From: an uncultured Selenomonadales bacterium
Lineage (GTDB): Bacteria > Bacillota > Clostridia > Christensenellales > QALW01
Direction of reading: 5' to 3'
DNA length: 64,000 bases
NCBI GenBank assembly: GCA_905200615.1
Contig: CAJKLB010000006.1
Coordinates: 1-64,000 of the forward strand
Shown in pieces: positions 26,179-35,624 of the stretch. The notes beneath the pieces were generated by a model that worked only from the letters and a program-made list of their open reading frames with translations, was not told the origin of the DNA and did not search any database. The position numbers were made by a program, and so were the translations under genes. Within the stretch, counting starts at the first letter, position 1. Each line of letters begins with the position of its first letter.

Positions 26179-26213
26179 AAAAAAACAAAGCCCCGTTAAC
26201 GCGAGCTTTGTTT
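26179..26213 (-). terminator. Terminator of the PII-like/antiporter/argS operon
   Basis: AACAAAGC..GCTTTGTT stem; the minus strand runs into a T7 tract. Thirty bases past the argS stop. Confidence 0.85.
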
Positions 26214-26243
26214 ATGGGCAAAACCCTATAAAAAACAGCCTTT

Positions 26244-27941
26244 TTACATTTTCTCCGGCGCATCGATGCCCAATAACGCAAGGGCGGTTTTAAGCACATC
26301 GCGTGTGCAAAGCGTAACCAGCAAACGAGCCTGTAATACGGGTTCCGCCTCGCTGAGAATTCGATTTTCAAAATAAAACTTATTATAACACTGTGCCAGC
26401 GCCGCGCTGTAACGGGTAATAACAGAAGGCTCATATTTTTCCGCCGCTTCTTTCACCACGGCAGGAAACGCTTCCAGTTTTGCAATCAATTCTTTTGAAG
26501 CTTCATCTTCCAGTACCGAGAAATCAGCCTTTTCCGCTTCACAGGCGGGTGCTTTCGCGATAACCGAGCAACAGCGCGTATGCGCGTATTGTACATACGG
26601 ACCTGTTTCTCCTTCAAAATTCAGGGCTCTGTCCCACCAGAAATCAACATCTTTAATTCGGCTGGAGAACAGATCATAAAAAATCACCGCGCCGATTCCC
26701 ACCTGACGGGCTACCTTTTGTTTATCCGCAAGTTCCGGATTTTTTTCATTGATGATATCCAAGGCCTTTTCACAAGCACGGTTCAATACCTCATCCAGGT
26801 ATACCACATGTCCTTTACGTGTGGAGAGTGTTTCTCCCTCAAAGCTGACCATACCAAACGGCACATGAATCAGGTCTTTCGCCCAAGGATACCCCATAAG
26901 CTCAATCACTTTAAACACCTGTTTAAAATGCAAATTTTGCTGATAGGCCACAATGTATAAGCATTTATCAAAATCATACATTTTTTTACGGTAAAAGGCC
27001 GCGGCCATATCCCGCGTAGCATAAATAGAAGCGCCGTCGGATTTCAGAAGAATGCACGGAGGCATATCAAATTTATCCAGCTTTACCACGTAGGCGCCTT
27101 CGGAAAATTCCAGCAGATTCTTTTCACGCAGTTCTTCAATCACCGCGCCGCATTTATCCTTATAAAAGCTCTCACCGGCGTAAGAATCAAAGTGCACATT
27201 CAGCATATCATAAATTCGGGCAACATCCTTTAAGGTAATATCCTTAAACCATGAAAACAGTTCCAATGCCCCGGGATCATCGTCTTCTATCTTTTTAAAC
27301 CATGCCCGTGCTTCTTCCTGCATAGCCTCATCCGCTTCTTTTTCAAAGCGTACATACAGCGCTATCAGGGCGTCAACGCCTTTTTCCTCAACAACGGCTT
27401 TATCTCCCCAGTGATGAAAAGCACAAAGCAGCTTACCGAACTGTGTACCCCAATCGCCTAAATGATTGATAGATACCACTCGATAGCCTAAAAAACGGTA
27501 AATCTTGGCCAAAGAATTTCCCAACACCGTAGTAGTCAAATGGCCGATATGGCAGCGTTTGGCGATATTAATGGAAGAATAGTCCATACATATCGTTTTT
27601 CCGCATCCCTCATCAGAACTGCCATAAGTCTCGCCTTTGGAAAAAATTTCTTTCAGTACTGTTTCAGCGCGTTTGGCAGGATCGATAAAAAAATTCAGAT
27701 ATCCCCCCTGTACGCAGCATTTTGAAACAAAAGGCGGAAGAAGTAATTTTTCCTTTAATTCCTGTGCGATGACCGGCGGCGCCTTGCGCAATACTTTTGC
27801 AAGCTTAAAACAAGGAAAAGCGAAATCACCTAATTCCCTTTGCGGCGGAATCTCGATGTATTCCGCGCATTCTTCTGCACGGATACCGGTTGCCTCGGCA
27901 ATTCGTGCGGCCAATTCATTTTTAAAATTCATATCATCCAA
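26244..27941 (-). CDS. argS: Arginyl-tRNA synthetase
   Basis: 565 residues, class I aaRS. HIGH motif as AKRCHIGH (127-134), KMSKS-equivalent LSTRKGHVV (~355), N-terminal arginyl-synthetase additional domain (residues 4-90) and C-terminal DALR-type anticodon domain (~450-565, ending ALALLGI). Met-4 (27932) is an equally plausible start as the RBS AAAGG is better spaced to it. Last gene of an operon with the antiporter (4-base gap), an unusual partner for a tRNA synthetase. Confidence 0.97.
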   Translation of the reverse strand: MDDMNFKNELAARIAEATGIRAEECAEYIEIPPQRELGDFAFPCFKLAKVLRKAPPVIAQELKEKLLLPPFVSKCCVQGGYLNFFIDPAKRAETVLKEIFSKGETYGSSDEGCGKTICMDYSSINIAKRCHIGHLTTTVLGNSLAKIYRFLGYRVVSINHLGDWGTQFGKLLCAFHHWGDKAVVEEKGVDALIALYVRFEKEADEAMQEEARAWFKKIEDDDPGALELFSWFKDITLKDVARIYDMLNVHFDSYAGESFYKDKCGAVIEELREKNLLEFSEGAYVVKLDKFDMPPCILLKSDGASIYATRDMAAAFYRKKMYDFDKCLYIVAYQQNLHFKQVFKVIELMGYPWAKDLIHVPFGMVSFEGETLSTRKGHVVYLDEVLNRACEKALDIINEKNPELADKQKVARQVGIGAVIFYDLFSSRIKDVDFWWDRALNFEGETGPYVQYAHTRCCSVIAKAPACEAEKADFSVLEDEASKELIAKLEAFPAVVKEAAEKYEPSVITRYSAALAQCYNKFYFENRILSEAEPVLQARLLVTLCTRDVLKTALALLGIDAPEKM

Positions 27942-27945
27942 TCCT

Positions 27946-29184
27946 TTATACCGTTTTTTCAGCAGTCTTTTTCTTCTTTTCGATTTCTCCCGCGCGGGTT
28001 AATGCGATTTTTGTCAATACGGGGCCGATCAGTTCATAGACCAAGGTGCCGCACAGAACGACCGTAACAATTTTATCCGAATAAGCCGCCATCTGCGGTT
28101 CTGCCGCTACGGATACGGCCATACCGATTGCCACGCCCGCCTGCGGTACCAAAGCCAAGCCAAGGTATTTTCGTATATTTTCCTGTGCTTTGACTACAGT
28201 AGCCCCCAAACGTGCACCGACATATTTGCCAACAGCACGAAACACTATGTATACAATGCCTACAATGCCCACCTGCGGCAATATATCTAATTGAAGATTC
28301 GCTCCGGAGATCACAAAAAACATCATAAACAACGGCGGGGTCCAGCGTTCGATACCTTCAAGAATCTGAACGGAATCCTGACGCATATTGGCAAATACCG
28401 CGCCGATCATCATACATACCAAAAGAGAGGAAAGCGGCAGCCAGCTGCTGATAATTTCCGTAAGAGCAATTCCCAAAAACACCGCGGCCAGCATTAAAGA
28501 AAGCCGATTCGCACGCGATTTAAAAAACTTCATACAAAGAGAAAGCACCGCACCGATAGCTCCGCCCAAGGCAAGAGAAATAATAATTTCCAGCAGTGGT
28601 ACGGCGGCTACAGAATAAAAGGTAACAGCAGAGGCATCGTTAGCAAACACCTTTGCTAACGCAATGCATACCGCAAAAATCATCAAACCGATAGCGTCAT
28701 CCAACGCCACTACAGGCAGCAGAGCGTCCGTAACCGGTCCTTTCGCTTTATACTGCCGCACGACCATCAAAGTAGCTGCCGGGGCCGTAGCTGCCGCGAT
28801 AGCGCCAAGCACTAAGATCATCGGCACAGGTGCCTCCTGACCGCCAACGGCAAAATGTACCAGCGTCAAGCCCAGCATCACCATGACCACGGCGCCTACG
28901 GCTTCAAAAAACGTAATACAGATCGCTCTTGCCCCTATCTGCTTTATATGCTGCAGTTTAAATTCGCCGCCGATGGAAAACGCCACAAAGCCAAGTGCTA
29001 CATTAGTAATAACCGTAAAGGAATCCAGCGTTTCTTTTGTTACCAAATGACCGATAAAAGGGCCGATAAGCAGTCCGGCGAACAGATAACCGGTAACATT
29101 AGGCAGATTCACCAGTTTTACAACGCGTGAAAGAACCAACCCGGCAGCCAAAATAAAAAATATACTCAAAAGCATGTTGTCCAT
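27946..29184 (-). CDS. CPA2-family cation:proton antiporter
   Basis: 412 residues with ~12 TM helices. Conserved features of the monovalent cation:proton antiporter-2 family: LPNVTGYLFAGLLIGP near the N-terminus, ion-binding Asp pair in ALDDAIGLMIFA (~167), and SGANLQLDIL. No C-terminal RCK (TrkA-N) domain; ends in a Lys-rich tail. Exchanges Na+ or K+ for protons (ion not decided). The PII-like gene ends 6 bases upstream, suggesting that protein regulates transport. Confidence 0.92.
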   Translation of the reverse strand: MDNMLLSIFFILAAGLVLSRVVKLVNLPNVTGYLFAGLLIGPFIGHLVTKETLDSFTVITNVALGFVAFSIGGEFKLQHIKQIGARAICITFFEAVGAVVMVMLGLTLVHFAVGGQEAPVPMILVLGAIAAATAPAATLMVVRQYKAKGPVTDALLPVVALDDAIGLMIFAVCIALAKVFANDASAVTFYSVAAVPLLEIIISLALGGAIGAVLSLCMKFFKSRANRLSLMLAAVFLGIALTEIISSWLPLSSLLVCMMIGAVFANMRQDSVQILEGIERWTPPLFMMFFVISGANLQLDILPQVGIVGIVYIVFRAVGKYVGARLGATVVKAQENIRKYLGLALVPQAGVAIGMAVSVAAEPQMAAYSDKIVTVVLCGTLVYELIGPVLTKIALTRAGEIEKKKKTAEKTV

Positions 29185-29190
29185 CGTGTT

Positions 29191-29523
29191 TTAATTATCC
29201 AGTCCTTCCCAGAAAGAAACGGGCAAAGCAAACATAATGCCTTTTTTGCGCAAACCTTTTGTAATATCGCGTACAATTTTCTTTGCGTCCTCAAGCTTTT
29301 CTTCATCCACCAGCATCAAAAGCGTATGGTTACATTCATAATCCTGCGTAACCAATTTGCTGATACTGCCGAAAATCGGCGCCGCATCAACCTGCGAATG
29401 CATCAGCGTGTGCTTTAAGCTGGTAGTAGGAATTACAATCCCGTTAAGGCCGTCCTCTTTCAGACGAGAAAGCGTTTTTAAAAATTCTTCCGAATCCTCC
29501 AATGTAACAACCAAAAGCTGCAT
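29191..29523 (-). CDS. PII-like small signalling protein paired with the antiporter
   Basis: 110 residues with a beta-alpha-beta beta-alpha-beta order (MQLLVVTLEDSEEFLKTLSRLKEDGLNGIVI... TLLMLVDEEKLEDAKKIVRDI..), fitting the PII/CutA/DarA ferredoxin-like fold. The T-loop region (~35-62) is long and the classical uridylylated Tyr motif is missing, so not GlnB. First gene of the operon with antiporter and argS. PII-like proteins beside transporters usually sense a nucleotide and gate the transporter (inference). Confidence 0.7.
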   Translation of the reverse strand: MQLLVVTLEDSEEFLKTLSRLKEDGLNGIVIPTTSLKHTLMHSQVDAAPIFGSISKLVTQDYECNHTLLMLVDEEKLEDAKKIVRDITKGLRKKGIMFALPVSFWEGLDN

Positions 29524-29550
29524 TCTATCCGCCTCCGTTTATTTTTGTTC

Positions 29551-29580
29551 ATTATACTACCATTGCCGTTAAGCCGTCAA
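29551..29580 (-). promoter_or_regulatory. Promoter of the PII-like/antiporter/argS operon
   Basis: Minus strand: -35 TTGACG (29575-29580), 18-bp spacer, -10 TATAAT (29551-29556); GGAGGCGG and the start codon follow within 30 bases. Confidence 0.8.
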
Positions 29581-29589
29581 ATCCTTCTT

Positions 29590-29635
29590 AAAAAAGGTCT
29601 GACTCCCGATATCTTCTCAGGAGTCAGGTTTTTTT
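29590..29635 (-). terminator. Terminator after the M18 aminopeptidase gene
   Basis: CTGACTCC (29599-29606) / GGAGTCAG (29620-29627) with T-tracts on both strands; abuts the aminopeptidase stop codon. Confidence 0.85.
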
Positions 29636-31028
29636 ATTGGAAAAACGCTTGCATTGCCCGATATGCCATAAACACATCCAGCTTAGCCACCGTTTCAAAC
29701 GGCGCATGCATGGAAAGTACCGGTACCCCTACATCCACTACATCAATACCAAGATTCGCAATATATTTTGCCACGGTTCCGCCGCCGCCAAGGTCAACCT
29801 TACCCAGTTCCCCGATTTGCCAAAGCACGCCGGCCTTATCAAGCATAGCGCGTATTTTTCCCATATATTCCGCGGAAGCATCGCTTGTACCTCCTTTACC
29901 GCGAGATCCGGTATATTTGGTGATTACCACACCGTAATTCAAAAAGGAAGCGTTCCGCTTTTCGGAAACATCCTGAAAGGTAGGATCTACAGCTGAGTTC
30001 ACGTCAGCCGAAAGACAGCAGGAAGCCCGTTTTGCATCATCGGGTTCTACCCCTTGCATCCGCGCGATATCGGAGATCACGTATTCAAGGAATTGGGAAT
30101 TCAGGCCGGTATTGCCGTCAGAGCCCGTTTCCTCTTTATCCGCCAAAACACAAATAACGGTTTTTTCGGGCATCTTTGCTTCTAAGCAGGCCATCAGCGC
30201 TGGATATGCGCAGACTCGGTCATCATGGCCGTAGGCACCGATCATCGAGCGGTCAAAACCAATGTCCCTTGCCGGATACGCCGGTACGAGCTCCAGCTCC
30301 GCCGAAAGAAAATCACTTTCGGTAACCCCGTATTTTTCAAACAAAATGGACAAAATATTCAGTTTCACAAGTTCGCTGCCCTTATCACTTTTAAAGGGAT
30401 GACTTCCCACTAAAACATTGAGTTCCTCTCCCTTGATACCGTCACCGAGCGATCGCTTGTTCTGTTCCTGCGCCAGATGCGGCAAAAGGTCATTAATAAC
30501 AAAACAAGGTTCATCCTCTTTTTCGCCGATACTTACCTCTATAACACTGCCGTCTTTTTTCACAAAAACGCCGTGCAGTGCCAAAGGCATTACCGCCCAC
30601 TGATATTTTCGAATGCCGCCGTAATACCGTGTTTTTAAAAGCGCCAGTTCAATTTCCTCATACAATGGATTGGGCTTAAGATCCAAACGGGGAGAATCGA
30701 TATGCGCCGCGCCGATATGCATACCGGCGGAAGCGTCCTGTCTGCCCAGCACAACAAAAGCGGCGGATTTTCCCCGGTTATTGATGTAAAAACGGTCTCC
30801 GCTTTGATAGCGCGCCCCTTTTTCAAACGGTTGAAACCCCGCTGCTTGCGCGAGTTTTACCGCCTCTTTTACGGCTTCCCGCTCTGTTTTTGCATGATTC
30901 AAATACTGTTTATACCCTTCACAGAATTGATCCGCTTGAACAAGCTCTTCTTCACTGACCTTTTGCCGTCCGTGAGTCCGTTGGCAGAACAGCTTTTTTT
31001 TCAATTCTTCTATTTTGTTTTCCTCCAT
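29634..31028 (-). CDS. apeA: M18-family metallo-aminopeptidase
   Basis: 464 residues. Zinc/cobalt ligand motifs of M18 dinuclear aminopeptidases: AAHIDSPRLD (~107), DKEETGSDG (~300), SADVNSA and HAPFETVAKLD (~440). Cytosolic, no signal. Removes N-terminal residues (often acidic or neutral) from peptides. CAGGAGGG precedes the ATG. Probably transcribed with or just after rsmA. Confidence 0.95.
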   Translation of the reverse strand: MEENKIEELKKKLFCQRTHGRQKVSEEELVQADQFCEGYKQYLNHAKTEREAVKEAVKLAQAAGFQPFEKGARYQSGDRFYINNRGKSAAFVVLGRQDASAGMHIGAAHIDSPRLDLKPNPLYEEIELALLKTRYYGGIRKYQWAVMPLALHGVFVKKDGSVIEVSIGEKEDEPCFVINDLLPHLAQEQNKRSLGDGIKGEELNVLVGSHPFKSDKGSELVKLNILSILFEKYGVTESDFLSAELELVPAYPARDIGFDRSMIGAYGHDDRVCAYPALMACLEAKMPEKTVICVLADKEETGSDGNTGLNSQFLEYVISDIARMQGVEPDDAKRASCCLSADVNSAVDPTFQDVSEKRNASFLNYGVVITKYTGSRGKGGTSDASAEYMGKIRAMLDKAGVLWQIGELGKVDLGGGGTVAKYIANLGIDVVDVGVPVLSMHAPFETVAKLDVFMAYRAMQAFFQ

Positions 31029-31116
31029 AAAAAATCCCTCCTGTTTTTATTGATACACCTTTCATTATTCACGTTATTAAAGCAAAACAAACTAAAATCA
31101 ACAGTTTTTTTAATTT

Positions 31117-32007
31117 TTACTGCTCCGGCTTCATTTTTTCGGCTTCCTCCGGCACAAAAAGCGAAATCGCGTCGGCAATGCGGGCAAACTGCGGCAAGTC
31201 TAAGGCCTCGCCCCGAATATTCTGCTGCAGACCGCACTGTTCTAAAATTTCTTCCGCCTGCGGTCTTGTAAGAGAAAATGCCGCGATCAGATTATTGACC
31301 AATGTTTTGCGGCGCATCGAAAAAGCCGCATGGATCACGCGAAAGAGTCTGTTTTCGCTTTGTACCGCTACCGGCGGTTTTTGCAGTTTTTCCAGCCGAA
31401 TCACCTGTGAATCCACCTTCGGCGGCGGATAAAAGCAGGAGGCGGGAATCTTGGAGCATAAAACAGGTTTGGTATAATACTGTACGGCGCAGCTTAATGC
31501 TCCATACTCCGGCGTATTTTCCCTTGCCGCCATTCGCAGAGCGACCTCACGCTGTACCAGAACGGTGATTGTTTGAAAAGGCACTCCGCTTTCCAACAGC
31601 CGCATGATAATAGGTGTGGTAATATAATAAGGCAAATTTGCCGTCACCGCAAAATTTTCCGTCAGCTCTTGCTGAAACAATTGATGAATATCCAGCTTTA
31701 AAAAATCGGCGTGAATCACCTGAATATTCTCAAAACCGTCCAGTGTAATACGATGCACCGGAAGCAGTGCTCCGTCCACTTCCACCGAAACCACTTTTTT
31801 TACCCGCCGGGCAAGCACACGCGTCAGTGTTCCCGCGCCGGTACCGATTTCCAATACTGTTTGCTCCGGAAAAAGACAGGCATCATCGGCAATTTTATTT
31901 AATATTCGCTCATCGGCAAGGAAGTTTTGTCCAAGAGATTTGGAAAAACCAAAGCCACAGCCTTCCAAGATTCCCCTCAGCTCTCTTCCGGTCAGTTTCT
32001 CTATCAT
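31117..32007 (-). CDS. rsmA: 16S rRNA (adenine1518/1519-N6)-dimethyltransferase
   Basis: 296 residues from the ATG at 32007, which overlaps the ABC-F stop as ATGA and has GGAG 8 bases upstream. KsgA/RsmA hallmarks: SLGQNFLAD, SAM-binding LEIGTGAGTLT, NLPYYITTPI, and a C-terminal helical domain with FSMRRKTLVNNL. Dimethylates two adenines in helix 45 of 16S rRNA during 30S maturation. NLPYY excludes an Erm-type resistance methylase. Confidence 0.96.
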   Translation of the reverse strand: MIEKLTGRELRGILEGCGFGFSKSLGQNFLADERILNKIADDACLFPEQTVLEIGTGAGTLTRVLARRVKKVVSVEVDGALLPVHRITLDGFENIQVIHADFLKLDIHQLFQQELTENFAVTANLPYYITTPIIMRLLESGVPFQTITVLVQREVALRMAARENTPEYGALSCAVQYYTKPVLCSKIPASCFYPPPKVDSQVIRLEKLQKPPVAVQSENRLFRVIHAAFSMRRKTLVNNLIAAFSLTRPQAEEILEQCGLQQNIRGEALDLPQFARIADAISLFVPEEAEKMKPEQ

Positions 32008-33890
32008 GCGTTTAACTCCATCCATTTCTCCATCGCATCACACAGCGCTTCTTCTGCTGCTCGATATTCATTCTGCGCTGATAAAAGTTCCTGAGGCCGC
32101 TGATAAATCTCTGCAGAAGCAAATACTTCCTCCAGGGCCGTCTTTTGCTGTTCCAATGCGGATATCTTTTTTTCCAGTTCCTGAATCCGGAGCTTTTTGT
32201 TTTTGATTTCCTCGCGGTCAGCCTTTTCCTTTGCCCGGCTTTTCGCCTGCCGGGTCTTATTGATACTCTGCTGTTGAGAAACTTCTTCCCGGTTTCTGAC
32301 GCTGGCAAGATAATCATCATAACTGCCCGAAAATACTTCTATTTTTCCGTCTTTAACGATCCAAAGAATATCCGCGATCCGGTTGATGAAATAACGGTCA
32401 TGCGATACCGCGATCAAAGTACCTTCAAAGCGTTCAAGCGCGTCCTCCAAAACCTCACGCGAATCCATATCCAGATGGTTTGTCGGCTCATCGAGCAGCA
32501 GCGTATTGCTGCCGGAAACGGAGAGGCGACACAGCGCGCAGCGAGCTCGCTCGCCGCCGGAGAGAACTTTTCCCGGTTTCAATACCTCCTCGCCGAAAAA
32601 AAGCATAGCGGCACAACGGGAACGAACCTGTGTTTGATTCAGTCTTCTATTGCCCGCCCAAACCATATCCATTACCGTTTCATCCCCCATAAAAGCCTTA
32701 TGCCCTTGCTCATAATAACCGATATCCACATGGACTCCCCGGAGAATTTCTCCCTTATCCGGTACCTGCCGGCCTAACAGAAGGTTCAAAAGTGTTGTTT
32801 TACCTGTGCCGTTAGGGCCGATAATTACAATCTTTTGTCCTTTCTTGATATCCGCGTCAAAGTTTTGGAACAGAGTTCTTTGTCCGAACGCTTTTGCAAG
32901 ACCGCGCACGGTAAAAACATCGCCGCCGGATGTACGGGCGCAATCGAAACGAAGACGCATATCCTCATGCTGCTGAGGCGCATCAATCAGCTCCATACGC
33001 TCTAAAGCCTTTTCGCGGCTTTCCGCGGCACGAATGGATTTTTCACGGTTAAACTGCCGAAATCTTGCGATAATGGCTCGCTGCCGCCGGATTTCCTCCT
33101 GCTGACGGTCAAACTGTTTTTGCGTAATGCGCAGTTCTTCTTCCCATTTTCGGCAATAATCCGTATAATTTCCCTTAAAGAAACGCAGCCTGCCATTTTC
33201 AATCTGCGCCACCCCTGTACAGAGTTTATCCATCATATATCGGTCATGGGAAATCAGCAATACGGTACCGTCAAAATGGGCAAGATAATCGGTAAGCCAT
33301 TGCGCCGCCTCCAAATCCAAATGATTTGTCGGTTCGTCCAGCAGCAAAACATCATTGTTTTCCAGCAAAAGCCGAGCTAAAGCCAGCCGCGTCTTTTCAC
33401 CGCCGGAAAGCGTGTCTACCGGTTTATCCCAAAACGCCTCCCCAAGCCCCAGCCCTTTGAGCACTCCCTGCAGCTGGCTTTTCCAGCCGTAACCGCCCAA
33501 AGCTTCATATTCATCCAAAGCACGCTGATATTTTTCTCCCAGCTCGCTTAAATCTTCCGAACAGCTCATCTGCTGTTCAATCCGATGCATGCGTTCTTCT
33601 GCCTGAAACAAAGGTTCAAAGCTCTTTTTTGCTTCTTCCAGCACCGTATGGCTGCCGACGGCCTGATGCTGCTGTTCCAAATAACCTATTCGGCAGTTTT
33701 TGGCCACGGAAACCGTACCGGCGCTGCCCTCCTGCCGCCCTAAGATGACCCGCATCAGGGTAGTTTTACCCGCGCCGTTTCGTCCGGTCAGCCCTACGCA
33801 CTCCCCTTTTTGCACCGTAAAGGTAGCGTCTGAAAAAATCTCTCGGCCGTCAATGGCCACCGTTAAATGATTGATATCGATTAAAATCAT
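32004..33890 (-). CDS. ABC-F family ATPase (translation factor type)
   Basis: 628 residues from the ATG at 33890 (GGAAGAAGAAT upstream). Two ABC cassettes without TM: Walker A GRNGAGKTT (~36) and GPNGTGKTT (~355), signatures TLSGGEKTRLALARLLL and VLSGGERARCALCRLSV, each followed by LLDEPTNHLD. Linker between domains and a C-terminal coiled coil (~540-625, IKNKKLRIQELEKKISALEQQK) as in Uup/YdiF-type members. Acts on ribosomes; nothing shows antibiotic resistance. Coupled to rsmA. Confidence 0.93.
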   Translation of the reverse strand: MILIDINHLTVAIDGREIFSDATFTVQKGECVGLTGRNGAGKTTLMRVILGRQEGSAGTVSVAKNCRIGYLEQQHQAVGSHTVLEEAKKSFEPLFQAEERMHRIEQQMSCSEDLSELGEKYQRALDEYEALGGYGWKSQLQGVLKGLGLGEAFWDKPVDTLSGGEKTRLALARLLLENNDVLLLDEPTNHLDLEAAQWLTDYLAHFDGTVLLISHDRYMMDKLCTGVAQIENGRLRFFKGNYTDYCRKWEEELRITQKQFDRQQEEIRRQRAIIARFRQFNREKSIRAAESREKALERMELIDAPQQHEDMRLRFDCARTSGGDVFTVRGLAKAFGQRTLFQNFDADIKKGQKIVIIGPNGTGKTTLLNLLLGRQVPDKGEILRGVHVDIGYYEQGHKAFMGDETVMDMVWAGNRRLNQTQVRSRCAAMLFFGEEVLKPGKVLSGGERARCALCRLSVSGSNTLLLDEPTNHLDMDSREVLEDALERFEGTLIAVSHDRYFINRIADILWIVKDGKIEVFSGSYDDYLASVRNREEVSQQQSINKTRQAKSRAKEKADREEIKNKKLRIQELEKKISALEQQKTALEEVFASAEIYQRPQELLSAQNEYRAAEEALCDAMEKWMELNA

Positions 33891-33927
33891 ATTCTTCTTC
33901 CATTGTTTGCTTAGAAATAAAAAAGCC

Positions 33928-33959
33928 AAAAAATCCGCCTAAAAATTTTAGGCGGATTT
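33928..33959. terminator. Terminator of rny
   Basis: AAATCCGCCTAAAA / TTTTAGGCGGATTT, 14-bp perfect stem 5 bases beyond the rny stop, followed on the minus strand by TTTTTGGC. Confidence 0.85.
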
Positions 33960-33963
33960 CGAA

Positions 33964-35508
33964 TTATTTTGCGTACTCAACCTTTCGCGTTTCACGAACA
34001 ACATTTACTTTTATCTGGCCGGGATACACCATATCGGTTTCAATACGCTTGGCAATTTCCTTTGCCATAAGCACTGTAGCCTCTTCGGAAACCACCTCAG
34101 GCTTAACGATAATTCTGACTTCACGCCCCGCCTGCACCGCAAAAGATTTTTCAACACCTTCAAAGGAATTCGCGATTTCTTCCAGTTGTTCCAGCCGCTT
34201 TATATAAGCTTCCAGCGTTTCTCTTCTGGCACCGGGCCGCGCGCCGGAAATCGCATCGGCGGCCTGAACCAGCACCGCTTCAACGGTCTGCGGTTCAATA
34301 TCGTTATGATGCGCCGCGATACAGTGGACGACTTCATTGCTTTCACGATATTTTTTTGCAAGATCCACACCGATTTGAATATGCGTACCTTCCACCTCGT
34401 GATCCACAGCCTTTCCGATATCATGCAGCAGACCCGCGCGCTTGGCAAGAGTAATATCCGCTCCGATTTCTCCCGCCAGAAGTCCCGCAATATAGGAGAC
34501 CTCCAAAGAATGCTTCAAAACATTCTGACCATAGCTTGTCCTGTACTTCAAGCGGCCTAAAATTTTTACCAGTTCAGGATGAATATTATGAATACCCGCA
34601 TCAAAAACAGTAGCCTCGCCGGCCTCCTTAATTTGCTGTTCCACTTCACGCCGCGCTTTTTCCACCATATCTTCAATACGGGTAGGATGGATTCGGCCGT
34701 CCACAATCAATCTCTCTAAGGCAATACGCGCAATATCTCTGCGGATCGGGTCAAAACTGGAAAGAATCACAGCCTCCGGCGTATCGTCAATAATCAGTTC
34801 CACGCCTGTAGCGGTTTCAATCGCCTTGATATTACGGCCCTCCCGGCCGATGATCCGCCCCTTCATTTCATCGTTGGGAAGTGCCACAACCGAAACGGTA
34901 GTTTCCGCCACGTGATCAGCCGCGCAGCGCTGAATCGCCATGGTAATAATATTACGCGCGATCTTTTCGCCTTCGGCTTTAGCCTGCGCCTCAATATCCC
35001 GTACTAAAATAGCCGCGTCATGCCGGGCTTCATTCTCCACAGATTTCACAAGAGATTGTTTTGCCTCTTCGCTGGTAAGACCCGCTACTTTTTCAAGTTC
35101 AGCCAATCTGCGGCTGTTCAGTTCCTCCGCGCTGGCCAGCGTTTCTTCCAGTTCTTTTTCCTTTTTAGAAAAACGTTCCTCCTTTGCTTCTAAAGAAGAA
35201 AGCTTTTTATCAATTTGCTCTTCCCTTTGCAGCACTCTTTTTTCTAACTTTGTAACTTCATTTCTTCTTTCACGGCAATCGGCGTCGCATTCACTGCGAA
35301 GCCGATGGACTTCCTCCTTTGCTTCGGCAATCCGTTCCTTGGATAAAACCTCTGCCCGAGTTTTGGCATCTTCGATCAGGCGGTTAGCGACATCCTCTGC
35401 TCTTCCCATACGCGCCTGAATCGACCGTTTTTGAATAAAACTGCCGGCCAGCAAGCCCACTGCAAGTGCGCCTACCGCGGCAATGACAATCCATACCCAT
35501 GGTTCCAT
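33964..35508 (-). CDS. rny: Ribonuclease Y
   Basis: 514 residues from the ATG at 35508 (GGAGG 8 bases upstream). N-terminal TM helix (~5-25), long coiled coil (~30-190), KH domain with GRIIGREGRN (~213), HD domain with HDIGK (~360) and C-terminal Rny-specific part. Membrane-bound endoribonuclease that starts mRNA decay in Firmicutes. Monocistronic, between its own promoter and terminator. Confidence 0.97.
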   Translation of the reverse strand: MEPWVWIVIAAVGALAVGLLAGSFIQKRSIQARMGRAEDVANRLIEDAKTRAEVLSKERIAEAKEEVHRLRSECDADCRERRNEVTKLEKRVLQREEQIDKKLSSLEAKEERFSKKEKELEETLASAEELNSRRLAELEKVAGLTSEEAKQSLVKSVENEARHDAAILVRDIEAQAKAEGEKIARNIITMAIQRCAADHVAETTVSVVALPNDEMKGRIIGREGRNIKAIETATGVELIIDDTPEAVILSSFDPIRRDIARIALERLIVDGRIHPTRIEDMVEKARREVEQQIKEAGEATVFDAGIHNIHPELVKILGRLKYRTSYGQNVLKHSLEVSYIAGLLAGEIGADITLAKRAGLLHDIGKAVDHEVEGTHIQIGVDLAKKYRESNEVVHCIAAHHNDIEPQTVEAVLVQAADAISGARPGARRETLEAYIKRLEQLEEIANSFEGVEKSFAVQAGREVRIIVKPEVVSEEATVLMAKEIAKRIETDMVYPGQIKVNVVRETRKVEYAK

Positions 35509-35595
35509 CTTTTGCACCTCCTATAAAAATGTATTTTACTATCCGGAATTGTAGATATGTTAATAAAGAAATTGAAAAGTTTACATTATTGTTTT

Positions 35596-35624
35596 ATTAT
35601 ACATGGTTCCGGGCCAAATGTCAA
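35596..35624 (-). promoter_or_regulatory. Consensus sigma-A promoter of rny
   Basis: Minus strand: perfect -35 TTGACA (35619-35624), 17-bp spacer, perfect -10 TATAAT (35596-35601); about 85 bases of leader precede the start. Confidence 0.92.

Noticed and set aside
31117..32007. Erm-type macrolide resistance methylase
   Set aside because: NLPYY, length and coupling to ABC-F fit the housekeeping RsmA/KsgA.
32004..33890. ABC-F antibiotic resistance protein
   Set aside because: Has the C-terminal coiled coil and coupling of housekeeping ABC-F members; no resistance-type context.
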